From positions 8,533-72,532 of the forward strand of contig CAZFTJ010000022.1 of the NCBI GenBank assembly GCA_964521865.1: DNA of 64,000 nt. The letters are read 5' to 3'. The translations under genes and the position numbers were made by a program. The DNA comes from CAYSRJ01 sp964521865. Lineage in GTDB: Bacteria > Spirochaetota > B62-G9 > DRHN01. Positions within the stretch are counted from its first letter, which is position 1. Each line of letters starts with the position of its first letter. A model generated the notes under the pieces. The model saw only the letters and a program-made list of their open reading frames with translations. It made no database searches and had not been told where the DNA came from. Positions 1 to 9,248 of this stretch are shown one piece after another.

Positions 1-962
1 GAAACTAGTTGTGATGCTACATAGATTGATTCATCTAGTGGTCTAAAAGCAGGTTCCACTAAAACAAGGATTGAAACTCGGATCCGGCTGTAAGCTCGGA
101 CCTTAGGCTAGTGAGTCTAAAAGCAGGTTCCACTAAAACAAGGATTGAAACTTCCCAATATTTGATTCATATAATCAAAAAAAGAAAAGTCTAAAAGCAG
201 GTTCCACTAAAACAAGGATTGAAACTTTGGTGGAACTGGCAATGGCATCCAATATTGAAACGTCTAAAAGCAGGTTCCACTAAAACAAGGATTGAAACTC
301 CGACACCTGTAACCAGCTCATTTAAATCGATATGGTCTAAAAGCAGGTTCCACTAAAACAAGGATTGAAACTCTGTACAACATCCACTTGGAATTCGTCT
401 GTACCGTATTGTCTAAAAGCAGGTTCCACTAAAACAAGGATTGAAACATCGAAGCTGGTAAAACTCTGAATGCATTTGGATTTTGTCTAAAAGCAGGTTC
501 CACTAAAACAAGGATTGAAACTTGAACGACGTTATTCTAATCGGCTGGCGCGGGTCTAGTCTAAAAGCAGGTTCCACTAAAACAAGGATTGAAACATCCT
601 CTACATCAAAGCTCAATGTTTTAGATGCATTGGTCTAAAAGCAGGTTCCACTAAAACAAGGATTGAAACTCAAACATCCTGTTTACTACCTATCAGCTAA
701 TTCTCGGTCTAAAAGCAGGTTCCACTAAAACAAGGATTGAAACCATATCTATTATGACATCCATTCAGAATATGAATGGTCTAAAAGCAGGTTCCACTAA
801 AACAAGGATTGAAACTGGTATAAGTAAAGCTATGGCCGATGCACTATTTTTGTCTAAAAGCAGGTTCCACTAAAACAAGGATTGAAACTGAATATGTGAG
901 GTGGAATATGGAAAAATCAGGAGAAGTCTAAAAGCAGGTTCCACTAAAACAAGGATTGAAAC

Positions 963-1410
963 AGTGGTGTAAACGGGCCAGATATGATGGTAGAGCAGAA
1001 GTCTAAAAGCAGGTTCCACTAAAACAAGGATTGAAACTTCAATACCTCGGGCTGCCTGCAAATGATAGATTTCTTGTCTAAAAGCAGGTTCCACTAAAAC
1101 AAGGATTGAAACGAACCTTAAGCAGCTGCAGCATACCTACGAAGCTGCTGTCTAAAAGCAGGTTCCACTAAAACAAGGATTGAAACAGTGGTGTAAACGG
1201 GCCAGATATGATGGTAGAGCAGAAGTCTAAAAGCAGGTTCCACTAAAACAAGGATTGAAACTTCAATACCTCGGGCTGCCTGCAAATGATAGATTTCTTG
1301 TCTAAAAGCAGGTTCCACTAAAACAAGGATTGAAACGAACCTTAAGCAGCTGCAGCATACCTACGAAGCTGCTGTCTAAAAGCAGGTTCCACTAAAACAA
1401 GGATTGAAAC
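963..1410 (+). repeat. Tandem duplication of a three-spacer CRISPR block
   Basis: Positions 963-1186 (three spacers and three repeats, 224 bp) are followed directly by an identical 224-bp copy at 1187-1410. The spacers starting AGTGGTGTAAAC, TTCAATACCTCG and GAACCTTAAGCAG each occur twice in the same order. Unequal recombination between repeats is the simplest explanation; an assembly duplication is the alternative. Confidence 0.95.
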
Positions 1411-2738
1411 TATTTATTATATCTTACTCTCAGGGGGGGTTAAAAAAAAGTCTAAAAGCAGGTTCCACTAAAACAAGGATTGAAACGAGGGGATACAGGC
1501 AAAGCCCGTACTGTACTACGGCAGTCTAAAAGCAGGTTCCACTAAAACAAGGATTGAAACCTCGGTATGTCCTTTTCTGATTCGCAGGCTCCCGAATGTC
1601 TAAAAGCAGGTTCCACTAAAACAAGGATTGAAACGCATGTGAGGGTAGTGGTATGGCTTCAAAAAGAGTGGGTCTAAAAGCAGGTTCCACTAAAACAAGG
1701 ATTGAAACAATACGTACCGAGAAATAGCCGGCCGATCTGTATGGTCTAAAAGCAGGTTCCACTAAAACAAGGATTGAAACTTTATTCTCCGTTTTCTTGA
1801 CCATCTTATCCTTCTCTTGTCTAAAAGCAGGTTCCACTAAAACAAGGATTGAAACTACGATTAATGCTGATGAACTTGTGAATAAGATTAATGTCTAAAA
1901 GCAGGTTCCACTAAAACAAGGATTGAAACATTATCACTGGCTCATTTGCAGAAGCTGGTATGAAATGTCTAAAAGCAGGTTCCACTAAAACAAGGATTGA
2001 AACCGAGAAATGTTGAACTTCTCTACAGCAAAGGCTATAAGGTCTAAAAGCAGGTTCCACTAAAACAAGGATTGAAACTAAAAAGGGCAATATGCCCGAC
2101 AAATTCACTTACAGTCTAAAAGCAGGTTCCACTAAAACAAGGATTGAAACCCGGTTTTGCTGCTGGCGTTCCTGATATTGTAACGCGTCTAAAAGCAGGT
2201 TCCACTAAAACAAGGATTGAAACTCCCCTATCGTTGAGGAGGGCCTCCGCCCTATGGCATTGTCTAAAAGCAGGTTCCACTAAAACAAGGATTGAAACTT
2301 TAATGCTTTCATTCCCTCAATCTCTGCCAATGCGTCTAAAAGCAGGTTCCACTAAAACAAGGATTGAAACGTAAAAATGCATTTGGTATGGTATGGCTTG
2401 GTTCAAGTCTAAAAGCAGGTTCCACTAAAACAAGGATTGAAACTTTCATGATGTTGTGAAGCCATCGTGGAAAATAAAGGAGTCTAAAAGCAGGTTCCAC
2501 TAAAACAAGGATTGAAACTCGAGGGAATATATATAGATACCGGACTTCTTTCGATGTCTAAAATCAGGTTCCACTAAAACAAGGATTGAAACAGAAATCC
2601 CATATTTATCTCGAATCGAGCAATCTCTCGTCTAAAAGCAGGTTCCACTAAAACAAGGATTGAAACTCATCTGCGCAATGTATATCTAGTTCGGATGTAT
2701 CGTCTAAAAGCAGGTTCCACTAAAACAAGGATTGAAAC

Positions 2739-3093
2739 TTAATTCACCGGAAGCCGTTAGGGGACTTAATTTCATGTCTAAAAGCAGGTTCCACTAAAAC
2801 AAGGATTGAAACCGAGAAATGTTGAACTTCTCTACAGCAAAGGCTATAAGGTCTAAAAGCAGGTTCCACTAAAACAAGGATTGAAACATATCTGTGATGT
2901 ATCTTCCGAGCTCCCATCATAGTCTAAAAGCAGGTTCCACTAAAACAAGGATTGAAACTTAATTCACCGGAAGCCGNNNNNNNNNNNNNNNNNNNNNNNN
3001 NNNNNNNNNNNNNNNNNNNNNNNNNNNNNNNNNNNNNNNNNNNNNNNNNNNNNNNNNNNNNNNNNNNNNNNNNNNNACAGCAAAGGCTATAAG
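2739..3093 (+). repeat. Duplicated two-spacer block interrupted by the assembly gap
   Basis: Spacer A (2739-2775, starts TTAATTCACCGG) and spacer B (2813-2850, starts CGAGAAATGTTG) form a block. The first 18 nt of A recur at 2959-2976 just before the run of N, and the last 17 nt of B recur at 3077-3093 just after it. The gap therefore falls inside a second A-repeat-B block. Spacer B also occurs complete at 2004-2041. Confidence 0.85.
2977..3076. other. Assembly gap (100 N)
   Basis: Exactly 100 N, the conventional size for a scaffold gap of unknown length. If the flanks are a faithful copy of the A-repeat-B block at 2739-2850 (112 nt), the missing sequence would be 77 nt and the gap would close without any new spacer. 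Confidence 0.97.
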
Positions 3094-4998
3094 GTCTAAA
3101 AGCAGGTTCCACTAAAACAAGGATTGAAACAATGGAGTACCCTTACCGGCCGGAGAAAAGGTTGAGGTGTCTAAAAGCAGGTTCCACTAAAACAAGGATT
3201 GAAACCAGGATGTATCGGCTACACAGCTTATGTTGGATTAGGTCTAAAAGCAGGTTCCACTAAAACAAGGATTGAAACATAGCTATCGGAGGCGTTGTGG
3301 CTATTGCCGCTCTTTTGTCTAAAAGCAGGTTCCACTAAAACAAGGATTGAAACCCAAAAAATACAATCAGGGAACGGAAAAAGACCTGTCGTCTAAAAGC
3401 AGGTTCCACTAAAACAAGGATTGAAACTAGCCGATCTTGCAATCCGTGAGATATGGAGAATTCGGTCTAAAATCAGGTTCCACTAAAACAAGGATTGAAA
3501 CTTCAATTCAGCAGCAAATTGCTTTGTGAGCTGTACAGTCTAAAATCAGGTTCCACTAAAACAAGGATTGAAACAGGAGGAAAAATTAAATGCTGAACAA
3601 GCGAAAACTTTGTCTAAAATCAGGTTCCACTAAAACAAGGATTGAAACCGATATCTTCGACTTGTAATAATTTTTCCATTATAATGTCTAAAATCAGGTT
3701 CCACTAAAACAAGGATTGAAACATTATGACTGGTCATTCAATGTTACGTACAAGACCGTGTCTAAAATCAGGTTCCACTAAAACAAGGATTGAAACCGGC
3801 TGAAGATTTCTCTACACGGCTTCAAAATAATATGTCTAAAATCAGGTTCCACTAAAACAAGGATTGAAACAAATTTGACATGAGAAAATTATATGCGGAT
3901 TCAACCGGTCTAAAATCAGGTTCCACTAAAACAAGGATTGAAACCTCTTACAGCGACCTCATTACTTCAATCCCTTGGTGTCTAAAATCAGGTTCCACTA
4001 AAACAAGGATTGAAACTTCATCGATGGTGATAGTGGATGGATGGGACCGAATCGTCTAAAATCAGGTTCCACTAAAACAAGGATTGAAACTCGTTGATTT
4101 CTGTGTCTGGATCAAGGAGTAAGAATTCGTCTAAAATCAGGTTCCACTAAAACAAGGATTGAAACTAATTCAACATCAACAATTAGATAAATTGATTGAT
4201 TTGTCTAAAATCAGGTTCCACTAAAACAAGGATTGAAACTACGATGAAGGAAAGCTGACGGATGAAATAATTGATAAGTCTAAAATCAGGTTCCACTAAA
4301 ACAAGGATTGAAACCTGGTCTGTTTCGCTCCCATCCTGACTCGTGTTTCTGTCTAAAATCAGGTTCCACTAAAACAAGGATTGAAACCATATCCCCTGTC
4401 CACTTCTTTCCCGCAATCCTGACACGTCTAAAATCAGGTTCCACTAAAACAAGGATTGAAACTTTAAAACCCATTTTTTCCATGGTTGGTAATAATCAAG
4501 TCTAAAAGCAGGTTCCACTAATACAAGGATTGAAACTAAACTCATTATTCATCACCTTGATTTTCTGTAACTGTCTAAAAGCAGGTTCCACTAAAACAAG
4601 GATTGAAACCCAATTCTGATAATATTATCATAGATAAATTTGGTACTTGTCTAAAAGCAGGTTCCACTAAAACAAGGATTGAAACCCGTATTTCTCAATG
4701 TAAGGTTTGCTGAGCTGGTACAGGTCTAAAAGCAGGTTCCACTAAAACAAGGATTGAAACCTCGATGTATGAGTATCCCCGACCCGACGGTCGAGGTGTC
4801 TAAAAGCAGGTTCCATTAAAACAAGGATTGAAAGATTGCTGTCAAAATAGAAACCAGCATATTCATATAATATAAAAGCTTTTAAGATGATCGTATCGCC
4901 CACGCGGGAAAACCCGAGAAAACGAAACGAGCTCTGTTTTTTTGAAAAATGGGCGGGCTTGTGCTATACTAAAAGTGTATGTAAGCGCGGAGGTCTGT

Positions 4999-6324
4999 AT
5001 GATAAAAAAGATCGTATTTGTCTTAATTCTGTTTTTGGAAGCGGCGTTTCTTTTTGCCGGTGAGAATGAAGGTCAACAGGAGGGTAACGCCACCCCGGCT
5101 CAAAAGCCGAAGTTCGGGTTTGATATGAACATCGGTATAGGACTTTCCAGTTATGAGGACTCGAACGGTGATCAAATTGCGTTTCAGAAGTTCAGCTTCA
5201 TCCCGGAATTCAGCTACGGGAAATGGGGTCTGGGGCTGAATTTTACCTTTGAGCTGGACGGAGATTTTCATCTGCGCGACCTGGACAACGACGGCAGGGC
5301 GGATACCTGGACGACATTCTCAGATTATATACACAAGCTCTATTATCTGAGGTACGGGTACAAGGGAGATCCCTTATACGGCCGTATCGGGGCAATTACG
5401 AGCTACACGCTCGGACACGGGACAATCATGGAAGGATTCACGAACACTCTTTTCTACCCGCAGGTCCTCCAGCTGGGATTGAACCTCGACATTGACGGCA
5501 GAATCTTTGACTTTCCCGTTATCGGATTCGAAACCGTGGTCGATGATGTGCTGGATTGGGACATTATGGGTGTGCGGATGTTTGCGAGACCTCTATACAT
5601 GCTTCAGACTCCGATTATAAAGGACTTGAAGCTCGGTGCGTCGCTTGTTGCGGATACAGACCCTCAGGAAGACCCGACATCTGAGGATTACGGACCTCCA
5701 CACGATAATCCTTCAAGCGATACGGTTGTCGTGTACGGGTTTGACAGCGAGCTTCCCCTTTTCGACAGGGGCGATATGTCGCTTATAACCTATGCGGACT
5801 GGGCGAAAATCGGCGGTAAGGGAAACGGCACTGTTTTAGGAAGTACGTACAGGTATAACTGGTTCAAGCTTATTGCGCAGCTCAGGTTTCTCGGCAAAGA
5901 GTTCGTCGTGAACTACTTCGATCCCTATTATGAGAGGGACAGGGCGTTCAAATACGACAGTCTGGATGCCATCACGGATTTCTATATGGGATACCTCATT
6001 GGTACGGACATCGGGTTTTTCAATCTACTTTCGTTTTATTTTACATGGGATGACGGATTCAACGATGAGCCTGGACCGCGAATCCGTACCGGTATCATGA
6101 CGCAGGAAAATGCGCTTCCGAAATTAGAAGCGGGAATCACATACGATAAAAAGGACGTCGATGATTTTGGTGATTTTTTCAATCTCAACGACAGCCTGTT
6201 TCAGCTGAAGGTCGGATACAAGGTGACCAAGTTTGCGAAGATCGTCTTCATTCAGGAAACACGGTTTACACCGTCCGGTAAATCGACCGATCAGACTCTC
6301 GTTGAAACGCAATTTTCGTTCTAG
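4999..6324 (+). CDS. Outer-membrane beta-barrel protein
   Basis: The 441-residue product has an N-terminal signal peptide (MIKKIVFVLILFLEAAFLFA), then a long beta-rich region with alternating aromatic and polar residues, and ends in Phe (QFSF), the usual BAM recognition end of outer-membrane barrels. Start 4999 is preferred over the upstream in-frame start at 4942 because GGAGG lies five bases before it and the signal peptide starts there. The middle holds a block (YGYKGDPLYGRIG, then LGHG and a TN pair) that recurs in the next gene, so the two barrels are paralogues. It may be a porin or a structural membrane protein; no substrate can be read from the sequence. Confidence 0.8.
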   Translation: MIKKIVFVLILFLEAAFLFAGENEGQQEGNATPAQKPKFGFDMNIGIGLSSYEDSNGDQIAFQKFSFIPEFSYGKWGLGLNFTFELDGDFHLRDLDNDGRADTWTTFSDYIHKLYYLRYGYKGDPLYGRIGAITSYTLGHGTIMEGFTNTLFYPQVLQLGLNLDIDGRIFDFPVIGFETVVDDVLDWDIMGVRMFARPLYMLQTPIIKDLKLGASLVADTDPQEDPTSEDYGPPHDNPSSDTVVVYGFDSELPLFDRGDMSLITYADWAKIGGKGNGTVLGSTYRYNWFKLIAQLRFLGKEFVVNYFDPYYERDRAFKYDSLDAITDFYMGYLIGTDIGFFNLLSFYFTWDDGFNDEPGPRIRTGIMTQENALPKLEAGITYDKKDVDDFGDFFNLNDSLFQLKVGYKVTKFAKIVFIQETRFTPSGKSTDQTLVETQFSF

Positions 6325-6335
6325 TACTTAAGCGA

Positions 6336-6386
6336 TACAGCAGTGTCGCTGTAGTACCGGCTGTGCAGCAGGTTATATTTTTTTGC
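6336..6386 (+). terminator. Possible hairpin and T-run after first barrel gene
   Basis: TACAGC at 6336-6341 pairs with GCTGTA at 6348-6353, and a short GCTG/CAGC stem further on precedes a run of T near 6379. The stems are short, so this is only a weak terminator call. Confidence 0.25.
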
Positions 6387-6456
6387 GGTATTTGGCGGTA
6401 TAGGCCGTGTGCTGTTTTTAAAGCATCGGGCACAGATACGTAAAGGAGAAAGTCAT

Positions 6457-8550
6457 ATGCCGAATTTTCAACCGGTTCTCAAACGAATCATTGCTGTTCT
6501 GACAATAGCTGTTTTCTCCGGAGCTGCGGCAGCATTTGCCCAGGAGGAAGCCAACCTCCCGGAGGAGCCTGCGTATATATCCTATCTGGCTGGCAATGTG
6601 GATGTCGATACAACTCCGGATAATGAAAGGGAGGATTTTGAAATTGCAGAGCTCGAGATGGAGCTTCCCACCGGCACCATCATTCGAACAGGCAAAGAGG
6701 CCCTCTGCGAGATAACCCTTGCAGACGGCAGCACGGTCAAAATATCGAATTCTTCGGTGTTCAAACTCGATGAGCAGCTCTACAGTGCCGATTCGGGAAA
6801 GAAGAAGGGGCGTTTCAGCCTCATCTTCGGCCGGGTGAGAACAAAAGTGCAGAAGCTCTTGACTCCCGATTCCATATTTGAGATCAAATCGGGGACGGCG
6901 CTTGCCGGTGTTCGAGGTACTTCATTCGGTATTCAGTACGACGGCGCTGTCGCGAAAGTGCTGACATTCGAGGGGGCCGTGACCCTGAGCAGCACTGAAA
7001 ATGCCTTTGAGCCGCTCGTTATAGAACAGGGACAGATGAGTGCGGTTCTGTCTGACGGGCTTTCAGAGCCTGTTACCACGATTCCGGATGATGTCTTGAA
7101 GGACTGGCAGGGCGAGCTTGCTAAGTTTACCCCGGAAACCGCACAGGCTGAAACAACACAACCGGCACCTGAACAGCCGAGACCTGCAGAGAAAAAGGGA
7201 AAGAAAGAGGGGGGTGAATCGAAGTTGCTCAGCCTGAATGCCTACATCGGTACGGTGACTATCGGAGACCGCGTCTATGCCCGGTGGGTATTCACCCCGG
7301 AGCTGTCAGTCGGCAAACTTGGTGTGGGGCTTTTTCTGCCGGCGATCTTTTCTCCCGATGTAGGGCTGTTTGGTTTTGATGAGTGGGAAAATCATGACGA
7401 GTGGGATTTTACCGACCTCGAGGACGGTATACACGACCTGCTTATTAAGTTCTACTATATCCGCTGGGGACATCCGGGTGATCCGCTGTACATGAAAGTC
7501 GGTGGTATAGACGATTTCAATCTCGGTCATGGTTTTATCGTTGACAACTACACGAACATCCCCTATTTCCCTGAAGATCTTGCAACCGGGATGCAGCTCA
7601 ATATCGACAGAAATAAATGGGGCCTCGAATCCATGATTTCCGATTTTTCACGGCTCAGACTCTACGGGGCGCGGGTATATGCCAGGCCGGCGGGGCAAAA
7701 ATTTCCGCTCGCCTTTGGAATAAGCGCCGTTCATGACAGGCCGGTTCCGGCAGAGGCTGTCCGGCCGGTCGGGCCTTTCGGTGAAACGACGGCAAACACA
7801 GACCAGCTTCCCCATATCTTCGTATTCGGCGCCGACTCGGAACTGCCGGTTTTAAACCGTGATATGTTTGCCTTGAAGCTCTATGTGGATGCCGCCAGAA
7901 TCGGGTATTTCTACAAAGAGCTTCCTCCTGCACTGCAGGCGACGGACTACGTAAAAGAGGGAGAAATCGAGTTTCTCAAGGGTCTCGGTACTGCTGCCGG
8001 TGTGACGGGAAGGATTACAAAGATTTTTCTCTATCGATTTGAATACAGGTACATCTTCGATTATTATGAACCGGGGCTCATAAACTCTCTATGGGAAAAC
8101 CGGAGACTCAGCTATCAGCAGGACCTGCTTGATCTGATATTTGCCCAGAATGATCCTGGATACGTTAACACGACATCGGCGGGATTCTATCTAAGCGGTG
8201 GAGTCAATCTTTTTCAAAAACTTGAGCTCGGCATCGGATATGAAAACTATGAAAAGAGTACCGGAATCGGCAGTGAAACAGTTCAAAAGGGGAGTGCTTA
8301 TGTGAATGTAAAGCGCGGTCTCATACCAAAGGTATTCGGCAGCCTGTCCTACGATAGAAACGCACAGCTTGAAAACGTTTTTAACGACCTCTTTGACGAG
8401 AATACGGTTTTAAAGGCGGATGTGTACTATGAAATTGCCCCCGGATTTGCCTTTTCGGGCATCCTCAAAAGAACCTTCCGCTACGACGATGAGACCGGAA
8501 AGAATGAACCGGTCGATTCCGTCGGCATCAGTACTGTATTCATGTTTTGA
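6457..8550 (+). CDS. FecR domain fused to outer-membrane beta-barrel
   Basis: The 697-residue product starts at 6457, where AAAGGAG stands in front of the ATG, and has a signal peptide ending near AFAQ (residue 28). Residues about 70-185 form a FecR-type domain (GTIIRTG, ALCEITLADGS, then SGTALAGVRGTSFGI). A Pro/Glu/Lys-rich linker (about 220-250) leads to a C-terminal beta-barrel of about 440 residues that shares the HPGDPLYMKVGG and LGHG block with the preceding gene and ends in Phe (STVFMF). The FecR part should be periplasmic and the barrel in the outer membrane. Classical FecR proteins signal to FecI sigma factors, but no FecI or TonB receptor gene is nearby, so a structural or ligand-sensing role is as likely. 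Confidence 0.85.
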   Translation: MPNFQPVLKRIIAVLTIAVFSGAAAAFAQEEANLPEEPAYISYLAGNVDVDTTPDNEREDFEIAELEMELPTGTIIRTGKEALCEITLADGSTVKISNSSVFKLDEQLYSADSGKKKGRFSLIFGRVRTKVQKLLTPDSIFEIKSGTALAGVRGTSFGIQYDGAVAKVLTFEGAVTLSSTENAFEPLVIEQGQMSAVLSDGLSEPVTTIPDDVLKDWQGELAKFTPETAQAETTQPAPEQPRPAEKKGKKEGGESKLLSLNAYIGTVTIGDRVYARWVFTPELSVGKLGVGLFLPAIFSPDVGLFGFDEWENHDEWDFTDLEDGIHDLLIKFYYIRWGHPGDPLYMKVGGIDDFNLGHGFIVDNYTNIPYFPEDLATGMQLNIDRNKWGLESMISDFSRLRLYGARVYARPAGQKFPLAFGISAVHDRPVPAEAVRPVGPFGETTANTDQLPHIFVFGADSELPVLNRDMFALKLYVDAARIGYFYKELPPALQATDYVKEGEIEFLKGLGTAAGVTGRITKIFLYRFEYRYIFDYYEPGLINSLWENRRLSYQQDLLDLIFAQNDPGYVNTTSAGFYLSGGVNLFQKLELGIGYENYEKSTGIGSETVQKGSAYVNVKRGLIPKVFGSLSYDRNAQLENVFNDLFDENTVLKADVYYEIAPGFAFSGILKRTFRYDDETGKNEPVDSVGISTVFMF

Positions 8551-8614
8551 TAGTACCGCGGCCGGGCGGTATGGTCCGGCCGACATGTATGCGGGTAGTT
8601 TACCGCACCTGCCG

Positions 8615-8639
8615 TTCAGCCGGCTGCAGTACGGCTGAA
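8615..8639. terminator. Hairpin between convergent genes
   Basis: TTCAGCCG (8615-8622) and CGGCTGAA (8632-8639) form a perfect 8-bp stem with a 9-nt loop, placed between the convergent FecR-barrel and receiver genes. There is no U-run on either side, so termination is not certain. Confidence 0.35.
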
Positions 8640-8730
8640 TAGATTCCCGCATTATAAAAAGAAGTTGATCTTATTTTTCTGTACGTGTGGGGAACCGGGG
8701 TCGCGTATGCTTGGTGTTTTTCCGGAAAAT

Positions 8731-9117
8731 TTATTCTTCCATCGCAAGGACACGGGCTGCAATGTCGGGTATTTCGGCGATTGTCCTTTCTGATTTTACG
8801 ATGTATCTAGACACACCGGCCTTTTTTGCTTCCTCTTCGATGATCCTGCCGCCCTGGCTCGAAACGAGGATTATGGGAATTTTTGAGTCTTTTGCGCGTG
8901 AAACGGATGCGAGATCCATACCTCTTCCATCTGATAAAAGCACATCCGCTATGATAAGGTGGGGTTTAAAACAAGCGATTGCGGAATACGCCTCGCCGAT
9001 GCTCCCGGCGACATGCAGTACGTAACCGTATGGTGAAGTCTGCAGCACGCGTGCAAGAATCTCAGCATGATCCACATCATCCTCGACAAGAAGAATTCTG
9101 GATGAATTTTCTTTCAT
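8731..9117 (-). CDS. Stand-alone response regulator receiver protein
   Basis: A 128-residue single receiver domain with no output domain. The acidic pair (LVEDDVDH), the phospho-acceptor Asp (IIADVLLSDG), the switch Ser (ILVSSQGG) and the conserved Lys (YIVKSE) are all present, so it should be phosphorylated normally. The start at 9117 is chosen because AAGGAG lies six bases upstream; the longer frame has no such site. It lies 131 bp downstream of glnA on the same strand. No histidine kinase is in the window. CheY-like signalling is possible but cannot be told from sequence. Confidence 0.85.
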   Translation of the reverse strand: MKENSSRILLVEDDVDHAEILARVLQTSPYGYVLHVAGSIGEAYSAIACFKPHLIIADVLLSDGRGMDLASVSRAKDSKIPIILVSSQGGRIIEEEAKKAGVSRYIVKSERTIAEIPDIAARVLAMEE

Positions 9118-9248
9118 CTGCTGCTCCTTGGGCCGCCTGTTGCGTGAAAAGAGAAGCTGCCCCTGTACATTGAGCATTATACAGCATAAAAAGGTCCTTC
9201 GCCAGAAAAAAAAACCGCACTGCTTCTCGAGCTTTAAAAAATGTGTAC

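Larger units (their letters stand above)
1..4834 (+). CRISPR. Very long CRISPR array, leader-distal part
   Basis: There are 64 recognisable 37-bp repeats (starts include 41, 115, 189, 262, 335 ... 4649, 4724, 4798) separated by unique spacers of about 35-39 nt. Bases 1-5 are the tail of one more repeat, so the array continues off the left edge. The repeat begins GTCTAAAAGC and ends GGATTGAAAC; an ATTGAAAC end is the usual crRNA 5' handle of many type I and III systems, which makes + the crRNA strand. The last repeat (4798-4834) is degenerate, with CCATT for CCACT and a final G for C, as expected at the trailer end, so the leader should lie to the left. No cas gene is in the window and the subtype cannot be assigned. 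Confidence 0.98.

Noticed and set aside
870..3112. Several ORFs of 60-76 codons on both strands within the first 5 kb, with repeated peptide blocks
   Set aside because: They are frames through the CRISPR repeats and spacers; the recurring peptide is the translated repeat. No ribosome sites.
1..4834. Spacers matching the mobile element at 44594-56385
   Set aside because: I compared several spacers by eye and found no match; a proper search of all spacers on both strands would be needed to exclude self-targeting.
4942..4980. TTGAAA and TATACT as a promoter for the first barrel gene
   Set aside because: The boxes are 27 bp apart. TATACT has an extended TGC, but a start from it would leave almost no room for the ribosome site at 4989, so no promoter was called.
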